Shown one piece after another: positions 7,897 to 16,030 of a stretch of DNA of 64,000 nt. A program made the translations under genes and the position numbers. The notes below the pieces were generated by a model. It saw only the letters and a program-made list of their open reading frames with translations. It did no database searches and was not told the origin of the DNA. Source of the DNA: DASQHY01 sp035602605 (lineage in GTDB: Bacteria > Acidobacteriota > Terriglobia > Acidiferrales > UBA7541); NCBI GenBank assembly GCA_035602605.1, contig DATNLZ010000068.1, forward strand, positions 62,001-126,000, read 5' to 3'. The first letter of the stretch is position 1, and the number at the start of each line of letters is the position of its first letter.

Positions 7897-9736
7897 ACGT
7901 CGTGCCCTCCTCGTCGTCCGGGACGTTGAAGCGCTGCGCCTGCAGATCGAACATCGTTCGATAGCGCCCGGCGAGCGCCATCAGCTCGTCGTGCGTGCCG
8001 AGCTCGATGACCCGACCGTGCTCAAGCACGCAGATACGATCGGCATGGCGGACCGTGGAGAAGCGATGCGAGATCAGGATGGTCGTGCAATGTCGCGTCG
8101 CCACGAGCAGGCGATCGAAGATCTCCGCCTCCCCGCGCACGTCGAGCTGGGCGGTCGGCTCATCGAGCAGCACGACGCCGGCGCCGAGCGTGACGGCTGC
8201 TAGCGCTCGGGCCAGCGCGATGCGCTGCCACTGGCCGCCCGACAGGTCCGTGCCGCCGTCGTAACCGCGGGCAAGCACCGTGTCCAGTGCGGCTAGGTTC
8301 GTTGCTCCTGCCGACTCGAGCGCGGCGCGCACGACACCGTCTGGCGCACCTGCGGGTGCCACGTTATCGCGCAGCGGCAGCTCGAGGCGGATGAAGTCCT
8401 GGAACACGGCCGCGACGCGCGAGCGCCACGACACGAGATCGAGTTCGCGAATGTCGACGCCGTCGATCTCGATCGCACCTGACTGCGGATCGTACAACCG
8501 GCACAGCAGTTTTGCGATCGTCGTCTTGCCGGCGCCGTTCTGTCCAACAATGGCGAGCGACGAGCCGGCCGGAATCGTGAGATCGAAGTGCTCCAGCACG
8601 GGCGCGCCAGCGCTGAGAGGAGCCGACATGCCCGCAGGGTAAGCGAACGTGACATCGCGGAGACGAATCTCGCGCGCAGGTGTCGCATCCGCGGGGCGAT
8701 CGCCAGAGCGCAGTCCGCCGGCGGGACGCATAGCCGCCTCGAGTCGCAGCACCGCGGCGACGGGGGCGGCTGCTCCGTCGAGCGCCCAACTGAATCCGCC
8801 GAACGCGATCATCGACACGCCGACGGCACTTTGCACGTAGACGACCACTTCCCCGAGACTGATGCGGCCATCGGCGGCTGCGCTCGCCAGTGACCAGAAC
8901 ACCACGACGTTCGCAGACACGATGAGGAGTATGCTCCAGATGATAGGACGCTCGCGCAGACGTGTGGCTGCGTACTGAAGGTCGTGCAAGCGAGTGCGCC
9001 TGGCGATGAAACGGTCGATCGTCCAGCCGGCGAGGCCGAACAGTCGCAGCTCCTTGCTCGCGGGCGGGTCCACCGCCAGCCGGTAGGCGTAGTCGGCATC
9101 CCTCTGCGCGCCGCGCACCTCCTCGGTATTGCGGTCGCGCCAGATCGCGCTCTCGCGTAGAAGCCAGTGCGTCGCCAACCACGCGCCCGCGAGCACAATC
9201 GGCGCCCACCACGCGTATCTGGCGAGGATCACGGCGGACGCGACACCGCCGATCATCTCGACCATGCCGGTCGCGATGAAATCCATGGAGATCGACAGCG
9301 GTGGACCAGTCATTCCGAGGTCGAAGTCGCGCGCGACGGTGAGGTCACCGGTGAGCGTCGAATCCTCGAGGTGCCCCATGCCCGGCGGGCGCACGCAGGC
9401 CTCGGTGAGCCGGTCGTAGAGCCATGCGGCCGTGCGGTCGCCGAGGTTGGCGCTGACCGCCAAATGAATCGGGCTGAGCACCTGAAGCAGCACGAAGATC
9501 GCGCCGGCAAACGCGAGCGGACCGGCGAGAGGATCACCGCGTTGCACGGCGCCGACGAGCACGCCCATCGCGATCGCGAACACTGCCGGCAGGATCCCTC
9601 TCAGCATGAGCGTCGTCCACCATGCGGCGGCGAGGCCAGGGTCCGCCTTCGCTAGAATGCCGAAGAACTTCCATTCCTTGCGCTCGGTCAGTGGTTGTAG
9701 CACGACCGCATTCTGCCACAGAACCGCCAAGCGCAC
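7880..9736 (-). CDS. ABC exporter half-transporter (permease-ATPase), first of a pair
   Basis: 618 residues from GTG 9736, with CGGAG a few bases upstream. The membrane domain spans about residues 35-330; the ATPase domain shows Walker A GQNGAGKTT, signature LSGGQWQ, Walker B VVLLDEPTAQLD and switch His in LISHRFSTV. All catalytic elements are intact, so unlike many heterodimeric exporters neither ATP site is obviously dead. It forms an overlapping two-gene operon with the following half-transporter. The substrate cannot be read from the sequence; export of a peptide, lipid or drug are all compatible. High GC and strongly biased third codon positions suggest a different origin from the neighbours. 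Confidence 0.9.
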   Translation of the reverse strand: MRLAVLWQNAVVLQPLTERKEWKFFGILAKADPGLAAAWWTTLMLRGILPAVFAIAMGVLVGAVQRGDPLAGPLAFAGAIFVLLQVLSPIHLAVSANLGDRTAAWLYDRLTEACVRPPGMGHLEDSTLTGDLTVARDFDLGMTGPPLSISMDFIATGMVEMIGGVASAVILARYAWWAPIVLAGAWLATHWLLRESAIWRDRNTEEVRGAQRDADYAYRLAVDPPASKELRLFGLAGWTIDRFIARRTRLHDLQYAATRLRERPIIWSILLIVSANVVVFWSLASAAADGRISLGEVVVYVQSAVGVSMIAFGGFSWALDGAAAPVAAVLRLEAAMRPAGGLRSGDRPADATPAREIRLRDVTFAYPAGMSAPLSAGAPVLEHFDLTIPAGSSLAIVGQNGAGKTTIAKLLCRLYDPQSGAIEIDGVDIRELDLVSWRSRVAAVFQDFIRLELPLRDNVAPAGAPDGVVRAALESAGATNLAALDTVLARGYDGGTDLSGGQWQRIALARALAAVTLGAGVVLLDEPTAQLDVRGEAEIFDRLLVATRHCTTILISHRFSTVRHADRICVLEHGRVIELGTHDELMALAGRYRTMFDLQAQRFNVPDDEEGTTYDVLS

Positions 9737-9953
9737 AGGCTCCGCCGCCCAGGGGCAGCCTCTTGGTTATTCAAACGCTCTTCGGCTGGGCTTCACGTGC
9801 GACCGACTCCGGCGACACGCGAGCAAAGGCAGAGGAATTTTGGTCCGGGTGCGCAGACTGGCCGCATGTTCGGGCGTTCACTGTTTTGCAGTGCGTCTCG
9901 GGTGTAGTACCCTCATCCGCGGATGCCAGCTTCGGAAGTCTAGGAGGGCCATC

Positions 9954-10976
9954 GTGAAGCGCTGCTTCGTGGTAGCTGCTCTTTTGTTTTTTCCCGCCGC
10001 GTGTGTGGCGGCCGATGATTTGTTCGAGATCAAGCCGGTGGGAGACGGGGTATACGCGGCGATCGCCAAGCCCGCGTATAAGGTAAATTGCAACGCGGCG
10101 ATCATCATCCTGGGCGAGAGCGTGCTCGTTGTTGACACGCATTCCAAACCTTCCGCGGCACGAGCGCTGATCGAGCAAATCAAGAAAATTACGCCGAAGC
10201 CGGTGAAGTACGTGGTGAACACGCATTTCCACTGGGACCATTACCAAGGAAACGAGGCTTATCCCAGCTCGTGGCCTGCCGGTATCGAGATCATCTCCTC
10301 ACAAGCCACCCGGATGAACATTCAACGGATTGGCATACCGCGCGTGAAGCACGAAATTGTTGCGATGCCCCGCGAGATCGAACAATTGAAGAACGACTTG
10401 GAGAAGGCCTCCAGCAGCGAACAGAAGCAGACCATCCGAAAGAATCTTGCCCAAGCCGAAGCCTATCTGGCCGAGCTAAATGCGATGCGGATAACGTTGC
10501 CGACGATGACGTTTGACCGCAGCCTGATTCTCCACCGCGAGGCTCGGACGGTTCAAATTCTATGGCTGGGCCGGGGCCACACAGACGGAGACGTCTATGT
10601 CTTTCTTCCGAAGGAGAAGGTTCTGGTTACAGGAGATGCCATGCATGGCTGGACACCGTTCATGGGTGACAGCTTTCCCTATGAGTGGATCCAGACGCTC
10701 GAGGCCGCCGAGAAACTGGACTTCAATTACGTGATTGGCGGACACGGCGACGTGATGCAGGGTAAACAAAAATTCCAACTATGGAAGGAATACTTTCACG
10801 ACCTGCTCGATCGCACTGCCGCTGCCTATGCGGAGGGAGCGAGCTTGGATGAAGCCAAAAAGCGCGTTTCGGATTTCCTGGTGCCGAAATATGCGGATAA
10901 GTTTGAACCTGGCTTCCCGCAAAGTGTTTTCGGCAACATCGCCAAGGCGTATCAAGTGATTGCTTTCCCGCGCTAG
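9954..10976 (+). CDS. Secreted metallo-beta-lactamase-fold hydrolase
   Basis: I choose GTG 9954 because AGGAGGG stands 6 nt upstream; the longer open frame before it has no homology. The 340-residue product has a signal peptide (cleavage likely after CVAA). The metallo-beta-lactamase motif is THFHWDHYQGN at about residues 86-96, with later metal ligands in GRGHTDGD and VTGDAMH and the final His in IGGHGDV, so a binuclear zinc site is intact. An inserted helical stretch around REIEQLKNDLEKASSSE is notable. This subclass includes broad periplasmic hydrolases; I cannot name the substrate and do not call it a beta-lactamase. Confidence 0.82.
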   Translation: MKRCFVVAALLFFPAACVAADDLFEIKPVGDGVYAAIAKPAYKVNCNAAIIILGESVLVVDTHSKPSAARALIEQIKKITPKPVKYVVNTHFHWDHYQGNEAYPSSWPAGIEIISSQATRMNIQRIGIPRVKHEIVAMPREIEQLKNDLEKASSSEQKQTIRKNLAQAEAYLAELNAMRITLPTMTFDRSLILHREARTVQILWLGRGHTDGDVYVFLPKEKVLVTGDAMHGWTPFMGDSFPYEWIQTLEAAEKLDFNYVIGGHGDVMQGKQKFQLWKEYFHDLLDRTAAAYAEGASLDEAKKRVSDFLVPKYADKFEPGFPQSVFGNIAKAYQVIAFPR

Positions 10977-10984
10977 CAGCTGGA

Positions 10985-11140
10985 TGACACTCTCATCTTC
11001 TGAACCTTCGTAGAGACGGCCACCAGAATCCGGATACTCACCTTCATAGTTTTCGCGGACGATGTGCAAATCAATTTCACCTGGCAGGAGACGTTCAAGA
11101 AAGGAACGGGCTCTCCGCTTCGGCGGTGGGGCCCGTTGTG
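10985..11140 (-). pseudogene. Fragment of an isocitrate/isopropylmalate/tartrate dehydrogenase-family gene
   Basis: The minus strand encodes PGEIDLHIVRENYEGEYPDS followed by GGRLYEGSEDESVIQ, which closely matches the substrate/cofactor-binding stretch VRENTEGEY..GGR.YEGTE of beta-decarboxylating dehydrogenases. Nothing of the N-terminal or C-terminal domains is present and the frame then runs antisense into the neighbouring gene. It is a decayed piece of about 40 codons, convergent between two intact genes. Confidence 0.55.
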
Positions 11141-11154
11141 CTAGGACTGAGTTG

Positions 11155-11724
11155 TTAGCTATGGGCAGTGTAAGCTTTTCCCGACTCCGGCCACCCCTCA
11201 TGACCGTCAGTCTTGCCACTGGCAGAGCCGGCGGAACTGGCTGAACTGAGGGAGCTCGCAGAGGCCCTGCTAGCCTCACACTTGTGGTAATGTTCCTCGA
11301 AGCCGGGAACAAGCTCTTCAACGTAACCTCGGAATTTAGTCGCGGCCACCCCAAGCAAGGCGCCCTTGATATTTTCCCAAGTCTCGTTGACTTTACTTTT
11401 TTCTCGCGGTCCTACGGTATCAAAGAAACTTCCTCCGGAAGTATTTGCGAAAGTTCCAGGAATGGGTTCTGGGTATCTGTTTCGGTTCCAGCTGTCATCA
11501 CCTGCACTCCTGCTGGAGTTAGAACGGGACCTGCCGCCAATGAGGGCCGAAAGAAGCATTCCTCCGCCAAACGCGATACCCATCATGGTCATCGGCCTTT
11601 GCTGGAATTGCGCCCTCCAGTCGACCGCACTCTTCACTTTTTCCTTTAGCTCGCTGATGTTTGCACCGAGCTCGTTGCGCTGTTCTACGATATGCTTCTC
11701 TATTTGATCTGATGTTTCGCCCAT
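11155..11724 (-). CDS. DUF3618-like envelope protein (YqjD/YqjE operon partner)
   Basis: The 189-residue protein begins with a short helix (IEKHIVEQRNELGANISELKEKV) of the DUF3618 type, followed by a single membrane-like segment MTMMGIAFGGGMLLSALIGG (about residues 45-62), a Ser/Arg-rich linker, another amphipathic helical stretch (NIKGALLGVAATKFRGYVEEL) and a Ser/Ala-rich tail. Its start overlaps the preceding YqjE-like gene by 25 nt. Together with the two upstream genes it resembles the E. coli yqjD-yqjE-yqjK arrangement, whose products are inner-membrane proteins of stationary phase. Function unknown. Confidence 0.65.
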   Translation of the reverse strand: MGETSDQIEKHIVEQRNELGANISELKEKVKSAVDWRAQFQQRPMTMMGIAFGGGMLLSALIGGRSRSNSSRSAGDDSWNRNRYPEPIPGTFANTSGGSFFDTVGPREKSKVNETWENIKGALLGVAATKFRGYVEELVPGFEEHYHKCEASRASASSLSSASSAGSASGKTDGHEGWPESGKAYTAHS

Positions 11725-12089
11725 TGCAGATTCTCCTTCACACTTTCAATCGTTTTTTCTGGAACGGCACGGACTTCCTTTAGTTTCTTGGTTCCCGTAA
11801 TAATGAACGCCCCCGAGAGCGCCAGAACCACGACACCGACAATGAGCGCTGCCAGCCAAGGGGCCAGGGCTGTTGACAAAGCGTACACAATAGCCAGCAG
11901 CAGAATGCCTACAGCATATATAGCGAGAATCAGGCCCCAGCCGATCGTTATACCTGGCCGTCGTGCCTTACCGCCCTCCTCTTTGATTTCGGTTTTGGCT
12001 AGCCGAAATTCAGAGCGAATTATTTCCTGGAGATTCCGGACGATGTCCTGCAGCACCTCTGGCACAGACCTTTCGTTTTGGGCAGCCAT
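11700..12089 (-). CDS. YqjE-like phage-holin-superfamily membrane protein
   Basis: 129 residues: an amphipathic N-terminal helix (VPEVLQDIVRNLQEIIRSEF), then two strong membrane helices (about residues 50-70 and 76-97) separated by a tight turn, and a basic C-terminal helix. This is the layout of YqjE/Actinobacterial holin-like small inner-membrane proteins, which are not known to be lytic. It lies 25 bp downstream of the ElaB/YqjD-like gene and overlaps the DUF3618-like gene, forming one operon. Confidence 0.75.
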   Translation of the reverse strand: MAAQNERSVPEVLQDIVRNLQEIIRSEFRLAKTEIKEEGGKARRPGITIGWGLILAIYAVGILLLAIVYALSTALAPWLAALIVGVVVLALSGAFIITGTKKLKEVRAVPEKTIESVKENLQWAKHQIK

Positions 12090-12114
12090 GTGGGCCTCCT
12101 ACCCTAAGCAGACC

Positions 12115-12579
12115 TCAGTCATTGCTTCTAAAGAGTCGCGCAACGAGGAAGCCGACAGCGGCTGCCGCTACCAAAGACTGGCCGGGGTAGCGTTTGATCA
12201 CTTCTTGCAGGTCGGTCACCATGGCCTTGACGTCGTGTTCACGGACGTAGTCTGCTGTCGCCTGAAGCTTGTCAGCTGTTGTGTGGGCAACCGAGGCTGC
12301 TCGATCACCGCGGGCGTGTAGGGCTGAAGCAGTCCTATCGAGCGTGCTGGCTGCGGGTTCGCGTGATGCGTCAATCTTACTTACCGCCTGACGCCCGTAA
12401 TCGGCAACCTTATCCTTGGCCTCACGGGCTTTTTCCGCGATGGTATCCTTCACCTTGGTGGCAGTGCCCGCCGCCGAGCCCGGGCCTTGTCCGAAGCCTT
12501 GCCCCCCCGAAGAGCCGGACCCCGTTCCATATCCACTACCAGAAGAGCCTATACCCTGCTTGTCAAATTGGTCTTCCAT
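12115..12579 (-). CDS. ElaB/YqjD/DUF883-like membrane-anchored protein
   Basis: 154 residues with a Gly/Ser-rich disordered N-terminus (about 1-38), a long charged helical region with KDTIAEKAREAKDKV-type heptads, then VVxRYPGQSL-like VIKRYPGQSLVAAAAVGFLVARLF, the single C-terminal membrane anchor typical of DUF883 proteins. In E. coli these bind ribosomes at the inner membrane in stationary phase; the same role here is only inference. First gene of the operon; GGGAGG precedes the ATG by 7-8 nt. Confidence 0.75.
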   Translation of the reverse strand: MEDQFDKQGIGSSGSGYGTGSGSSGGQGFGQGPGSAAGTATKVKDTIAEKAREAKDKVADYGRQAVSKIDASREPAASTLDRTASALHARGDRAASVAHTTADKLQATADYVREHDVKAMVTDLQEVIKRYPGQSLVAAAAVGFLVARLFRSND

Positions 12580-12893
12580 TTGCTATCCCTCCCGTGGTTG
12601 GTGTCAAATTTCGGTTCAGATTCGTTTCAGAAATATCTGCCCTGCGTTACAGTAAGGTGCAGATTCGACAATGTGTATCCTGTGGAAGCTGTAGATGCCA
12701 GCAGGAGGCAAGGTAGGAATGAAACGAGCACATAGGCCGTGCAGGACGGACGCACCGGCAAGAGTATCAGCTAACTTATTTTATCAAAATATCTGGCTTT
12801 GATTCAAAGAGATAGGGGTAACTCATGACGCTTTGATTCCCTCACACAAGAGGATCACGCGCCGCACATAGCAGGTAGCTTTGCGGGCGCGAA
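12580..12893. other. Intergenic region upstream of the YqjD-like operon
   Basis: About 310 bp between the operon and the phosphodiesterase gene end, both on the minus strand. It should contain the operon promoter. I find no RNA gene, repeat or convincing small ORF. Confidence 0.4.
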
Positions 12894-13745
12894 TCATCGT
12901 TTGAGTCTCCCTTCTTCCTGGTCTTCTTTCGTGTCCGATATTCGCGACCAGCTGCGCGCCGTCTTCTCAAAATGATCGGTAAGCGACGCAACAAATGAAC
13001 CTCGTTTTTCATTCCAGGTCATGCGTTTGATCGAAATACGTGGATGATCAACTTGAATGACATTAAAAGCATTTAGTTCACCGCGGCCTCGCGAAGAAGT
13101 GGCGGTCCCCGCCTGGATAAGCAGAGCCGAGTGGCCTGGGATTTTGTAACGTGTTGCGCTTTCCCCGGTGTGGCTGACATGCAAATGCCCGGAGAGAATG
13201 AGGTCAACCCCACATTTGGCGAAGCTCTCCATGGCCATGCTAGCGCGTCCAACCAAGTCTTTGCCCTTGTGGGCGATCGGTAAATCGAAGGGATGATGCG
13301 TGACGATAATTCGCGTGACGTTAGTGGCGCAAGCGTTCATCCGCGCCGATGTTTGATCCACCTGTTTACGATTCAGGCGACCATTCTTGAACGTGAGCGA
13401 CCGCGTGGTGTTGATCCCTAACACCGCGATTTCATCGTCGGAATAGAATGGCTCAAGATCCTCGCTGATGTAGCGGCGGTAGTTCGATAGCGGCTTCAGA
13501 GTGCGAGCAAAAATATTATACAAAGGGACGTCGTGATTGCCGGGCACGACGATTTGTGGACAGGGAAGAGCATCAAGAAAGCGTCGGGCCTGTTCAAACT
13601 CCGCCCGTTTGGCACGCTGCGTGAGATCGCCGGAGACGACAACCAGATCCGGTTTGGCGGAGGCGACCCAGCTGATCAATGCTTCGAGGGTTGTATGCCG
13701 CAAGCGTCCGAAGTGAGGATCGGAAAGATGAGCTATTGTGCGCAC
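12894..13745 (-). CDS. Calcineurin-like metallophosphoesterase (CpdA-like)
   Basis: 283 residues with all five metallophosphoesterase blocks: HLSDPHFG (D9, H11), SGDLTQRAK, PGNHDVP, VTHHPFDLP and LSGHLHVSHTG, which bind two metals. The order and size fit the class III cyclic-nucleotide phosphodiesterase CpdA/Icc group, which hydrolyses 3',5'-cAMP, but other phosphodiesters are possible. The GTG start at 13745 follows the diacylglycerol-kinase-like gene by 12 bp, so they are an operon. No signal peptide; cytoplasmic. Confidence 0.85.
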   Translation of the reverse strand: MRTIAHLSDPHFGRLRHTTLEALISWVASAKPDLVVVSGDLTQRAKRAEFEQARRFLDALPCPQIVVPGNHDVPLYNIFARTLKPLSNYRRYISEDLEPFYSDDEIAVLGINTTRSLTFKNGRLNRKQVDQTSARMNACATNVTRIIVTHHPFDLPIAHKGKDLVGRASMAMESFAKCGVDLILSGHLHVSHTGESATRYKIPGHSALLIQAGTATSSRGRGELNAFNVIQVDHPRISIKRMTWNEKRGSFVASLTDHFEKTARSWSRISDTKEDQEEGRLKR

Positions 13746-13757
13746 AGAAGTCTTTAT

Positions 13758-14699
13758 TCAAACTAGATTTTCCCTACCAAACTGCGTTCTTCCCCCTGGT
13801 ACAGGCGAAGGGGGAACGATTACCTGCAAGGCATGCGGCAGGATGCGGTATTCGAGCGGGGTTTTCACGAGCCTAACTTCGCCGTCTGTGGCCACACTCA
13901 TTCTCCGTCTTCTAGTCCGCACCACAAGTTGTTTTAAGGTCATTGCGTCGAGCTCGCTCGCTTCTCGCAAGCGTCCCAGGAGGGCCTGGAGCGCTAGACG
14001 GACAAGACATGCGCGCGCGCAGCGGTTCGCAACATACACGCAGAGGTTGCCACCGTCGAGTTGGAGGCGTTCCCCGATATGGAAGCTTTGCACTTGGTAT
14101 TCATTATTTCCCACGAAAACGAATGGCGAGTCGCGCACGAGTTCCTGTTGGTCCACTTGGATGTGCACGCGAAGAAGAGAGTACCGCGATAACACGGATA
14201 CAATCGCGCGCGCAAAAGCCCACCATTTGTTCCGGCCTGCTTTTTGCTCCTCTTCGCGTTGGCGAACGATGAGCGGATAGATCCCCAGGCTGGAATTGTT
14301 CAGGAAAATGTGCCCATTGACCTGCCCTACGTCTACCTTTTTGATATGACCGTTGACAATGCATCGAACCGCGCCTTGGAGGTCCATGGGGATGCGCGCA
14401 TCTCTGGCGAAATGATTGAGTGTACCAAGCGGAATAATGCCAAACGCGCTCGGGGTTCCCACCACCTGGCTAGCGACGGCATTCACGGTTCCGTCTCCGC
14501 CGCCAGCAACAATCGTCTCAGTTTTTTGTTTGACGGCCCGGCGGGCTAATTCCGGAATTTCAGCCCCGCGTGAAGCCAAAACGATGTGGGCCGGGGTCCG
14601 GTGTTCGGCGAAGAGGCGAGCCAGAGTGTCACGGGTCTGAGCTCCCGGTCTCGAACCGGCGGCTTCATTGAGGATACACGTTACCTTAGAGACATTCAC
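13758..14699 (-). CDS. Diacylglycerol/lipid kinase family protein (YegS/DagK-like)
   Basis: 313 residues. The catalytic-domain motif GGGDGTVN (66-73) and the second block IPLGTLNHFARD identify a DAGK_cat lipid kinase; the C-terminal beta-sandwich follows (LRVHIQVD...DGEVRL). Such enzymes phosphorylate diacylglycerol, sphingosine-like lipids or phosphatidylglycerol using ATP. In the operon with the metallophosphoesterase it precedes, a joint role in phospholipid head-group turnover is possible but not demonstrated. Soluble, membrane-associating. Confidence 0.85.
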   Translation of the reverse strand: MNVSKVTCILNEAAGSRPGAQTRDTLARLFAEHRTPAHIVLASRGAEIPELARRAVKQKTETIVAGGGDGTVNAVASQVVGTPSAFGIIPLGTLNHFARDARIPMDLQGAVRCIVNGHIKKVDVGQVNGHIFLNNSSLGIYPLIVRQREEEQKAGRNKWWAFARAIVSVLSRYSLLRVHIQVDQQELVRDSPFVFVGNNEYQVQSFHIGERLQLDGGNLCVYVANRCARACLVRLALQALLGRLREASELDAMTLKQLVVRTRRRRMSVATDGEVRLVKTPLEYRILPHALQVIVPPSPVPGGRTQFGRENLV

Positions 14700-15017
14700 A
14701 GAGCTAGTTCACAATTGGATTAGGACCTGACTAAAACTTGAGATTCTAACATAGGAACTAAAGACCTAAGTATTTACTCAGCTTGGTTTTGACTTGCTGG
14801 GCCTGTAGCGTTCCGGGACCTCGATTCACAGGAGATCCTAGCAAGAAACCATACCAAGTAGACAGTTTTGCTGCTGCTGTGGTGCGGCCGTAATCTTATA
14901 AATGAACCTATCGCAAAACCGAACTGGCCCGTTGTCCGCGACAGGAATTGAAGGAGTCCTATCGAAAGATGAGGGACTTGAAATTCTGGCGGGCCAGGGT
15001 GAAGCAGGTTTCCTTCA
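14700..15017. other. Intergenic region without a supported gene
   Basis: About 320 bp between the lipid-kinase start and the end of the REC-PAS gene. Minus-strand open frames here have no start context or family match. I see no hairpin or RNA gene. Confidence 0.35.
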
Positions 15018-15899
15018 TCACTTAGTCTCTCGTTGCAAAACGCGAAGTCCATTTAGGGCGTCGTTGAGAGCTACCCGTTCCGGAGTGTTTTTGGAAGGCG
15101 TCTCGCCAATCTCCCGCAGTTGCCTGTGAATCGCCAGCAGCGCCACTTCAATGCGACCTTTGAGCTTACCCGGATCAAGCTCCAGCATTGCCGCGCGATA
15201 CAATTCTTTCCAATCACTTACTGGTTCCCAGACCGCTGCGAGGCAACTGTCGGGAAAGCTCCAGGAGTGGAAGCGTATCAAAAGCGGACGCCCGTTTCTG
15301 TGCTTCAGTATGAACTCGCCATCCAGTATCCCGTCTTTCTTATGGTCTTCGAGCAATGCGGGCATTGCCACGGGTTTATAGCTGATGTCGTCGAGCGTTT
15401 TTTCGAGTAAATCCGCGCGGCTATAACCAAGAAGCTTGCAAACTGGGTCGGAGCAATCCAGACAGCGGCGGGAAGCGTCTGCAAAGATCACATATTCTGC
15501 ATTTAATTCCGGATGAGAATGGCTCCGCAGCCTCGTAAGGGATTCAACTTTGCGCACCAGGAGGGTAGGGTCTACGCCCTTTTCCACGAAGGCGTCGACG
15601 ATTTCGTCCACGATTTCACGAGCGCCAGGATAGGCGGACAACATAATGACTGGTACGCGCGGTTTTTGTTGTTTTATGAGCGTGGCAACGGTTACGCCGT
15701 CCATTCCCGGCATGGAGTAATCGACGATAACTGCGTCTATGGGCTGCGACGCAAAGACTTGCAAGCCCTCTTTGCCGTTGGTTGCCGTTCGTACTTCAAA
15801 CCCCGCTTTCTCGAGAAGCAGTTTACGGACCAATAGGTTTGGAGGCTCATCGTCAATGTACAAAACCAAGTATTTCTGGTGGGAAGTCGGTTCAGTCAT
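15018..15899 (-). CDS. Response regulator with REC and PAS domains
   Basis: I start at ATG 15899 (MTEPTSHQKYLVLYIDDEPP); the frame upstream only offers a TTG and has no homology. The receiver domain (about residues 8-125) has the acidic pair IDDE, phospho-acceptor D60 in VIVDYSMPG and the conserved Lys near VEKG. A PAS-like domain follows (about 145-245: CKLLGYSRADLLEKTLDDI) and a C-terminal helical region. There is no DNA-binding domain, so output is probably through protein contacts. It lies 131 bp downstream of the hybrid kinase on the same strand, its likely partner. Confidence 0.82.
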   Translation of the reverse strand: MTEPTSHQKYLVLYIDDEPPNLLVRKLLLEKAGFEVRTATNGKEGLQVFASQPIDAVIVDYSMPGMDGVTVATLIKQQKPRVPVIMLSAYPGAREIVDEIVDAFVEKGVDPTLLVRKVESLTRLRSHSHPELNAEYVIFADASRRCLDCSDPVCKLLGYSRADLLEKTLDDISYKPVAMPALLEDHKKDGILDGEFILKHRNGRPLLIRFHSWSFPDSCLAAVWEPVSDWKELYRAAMLELDPGKLKGRIEVALLAIHRQLREIGETPSKNTPERVALNDALNGLRVLQRETK

Positions 15900-16030
15900 C
15901 GTCGAATCGAACGTGGCCGAACAATGGTCCAAGGTATTCAAACAAAAAGGATGTTCGGTATCAGCCAAACCAGCATAGCAAGCGGCTAAATCCGAGTCAA
16001 CGAATGCGCAAGGTTGCAATGCGAATGGTA

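Noticed and set aside
6371..9655. Many long open frames antisense to the ABC exporter pair
   Set aside because: They arise from high-GC third positions and lack start context or family resemblance.
9606..9953. N-terminal extension of the metallo-beta-lactamase-fold gene
   Set aside because: The added residues have no homology, and GTG 9954 has AGGAGGG and begins a signal peptide.
10779..11354. 191-codon minus-strand frame
   Set aside because: Only about 40 codons resemble a dehydrogenase; the rest is antisense to neighbours, so it is not an intact gene.
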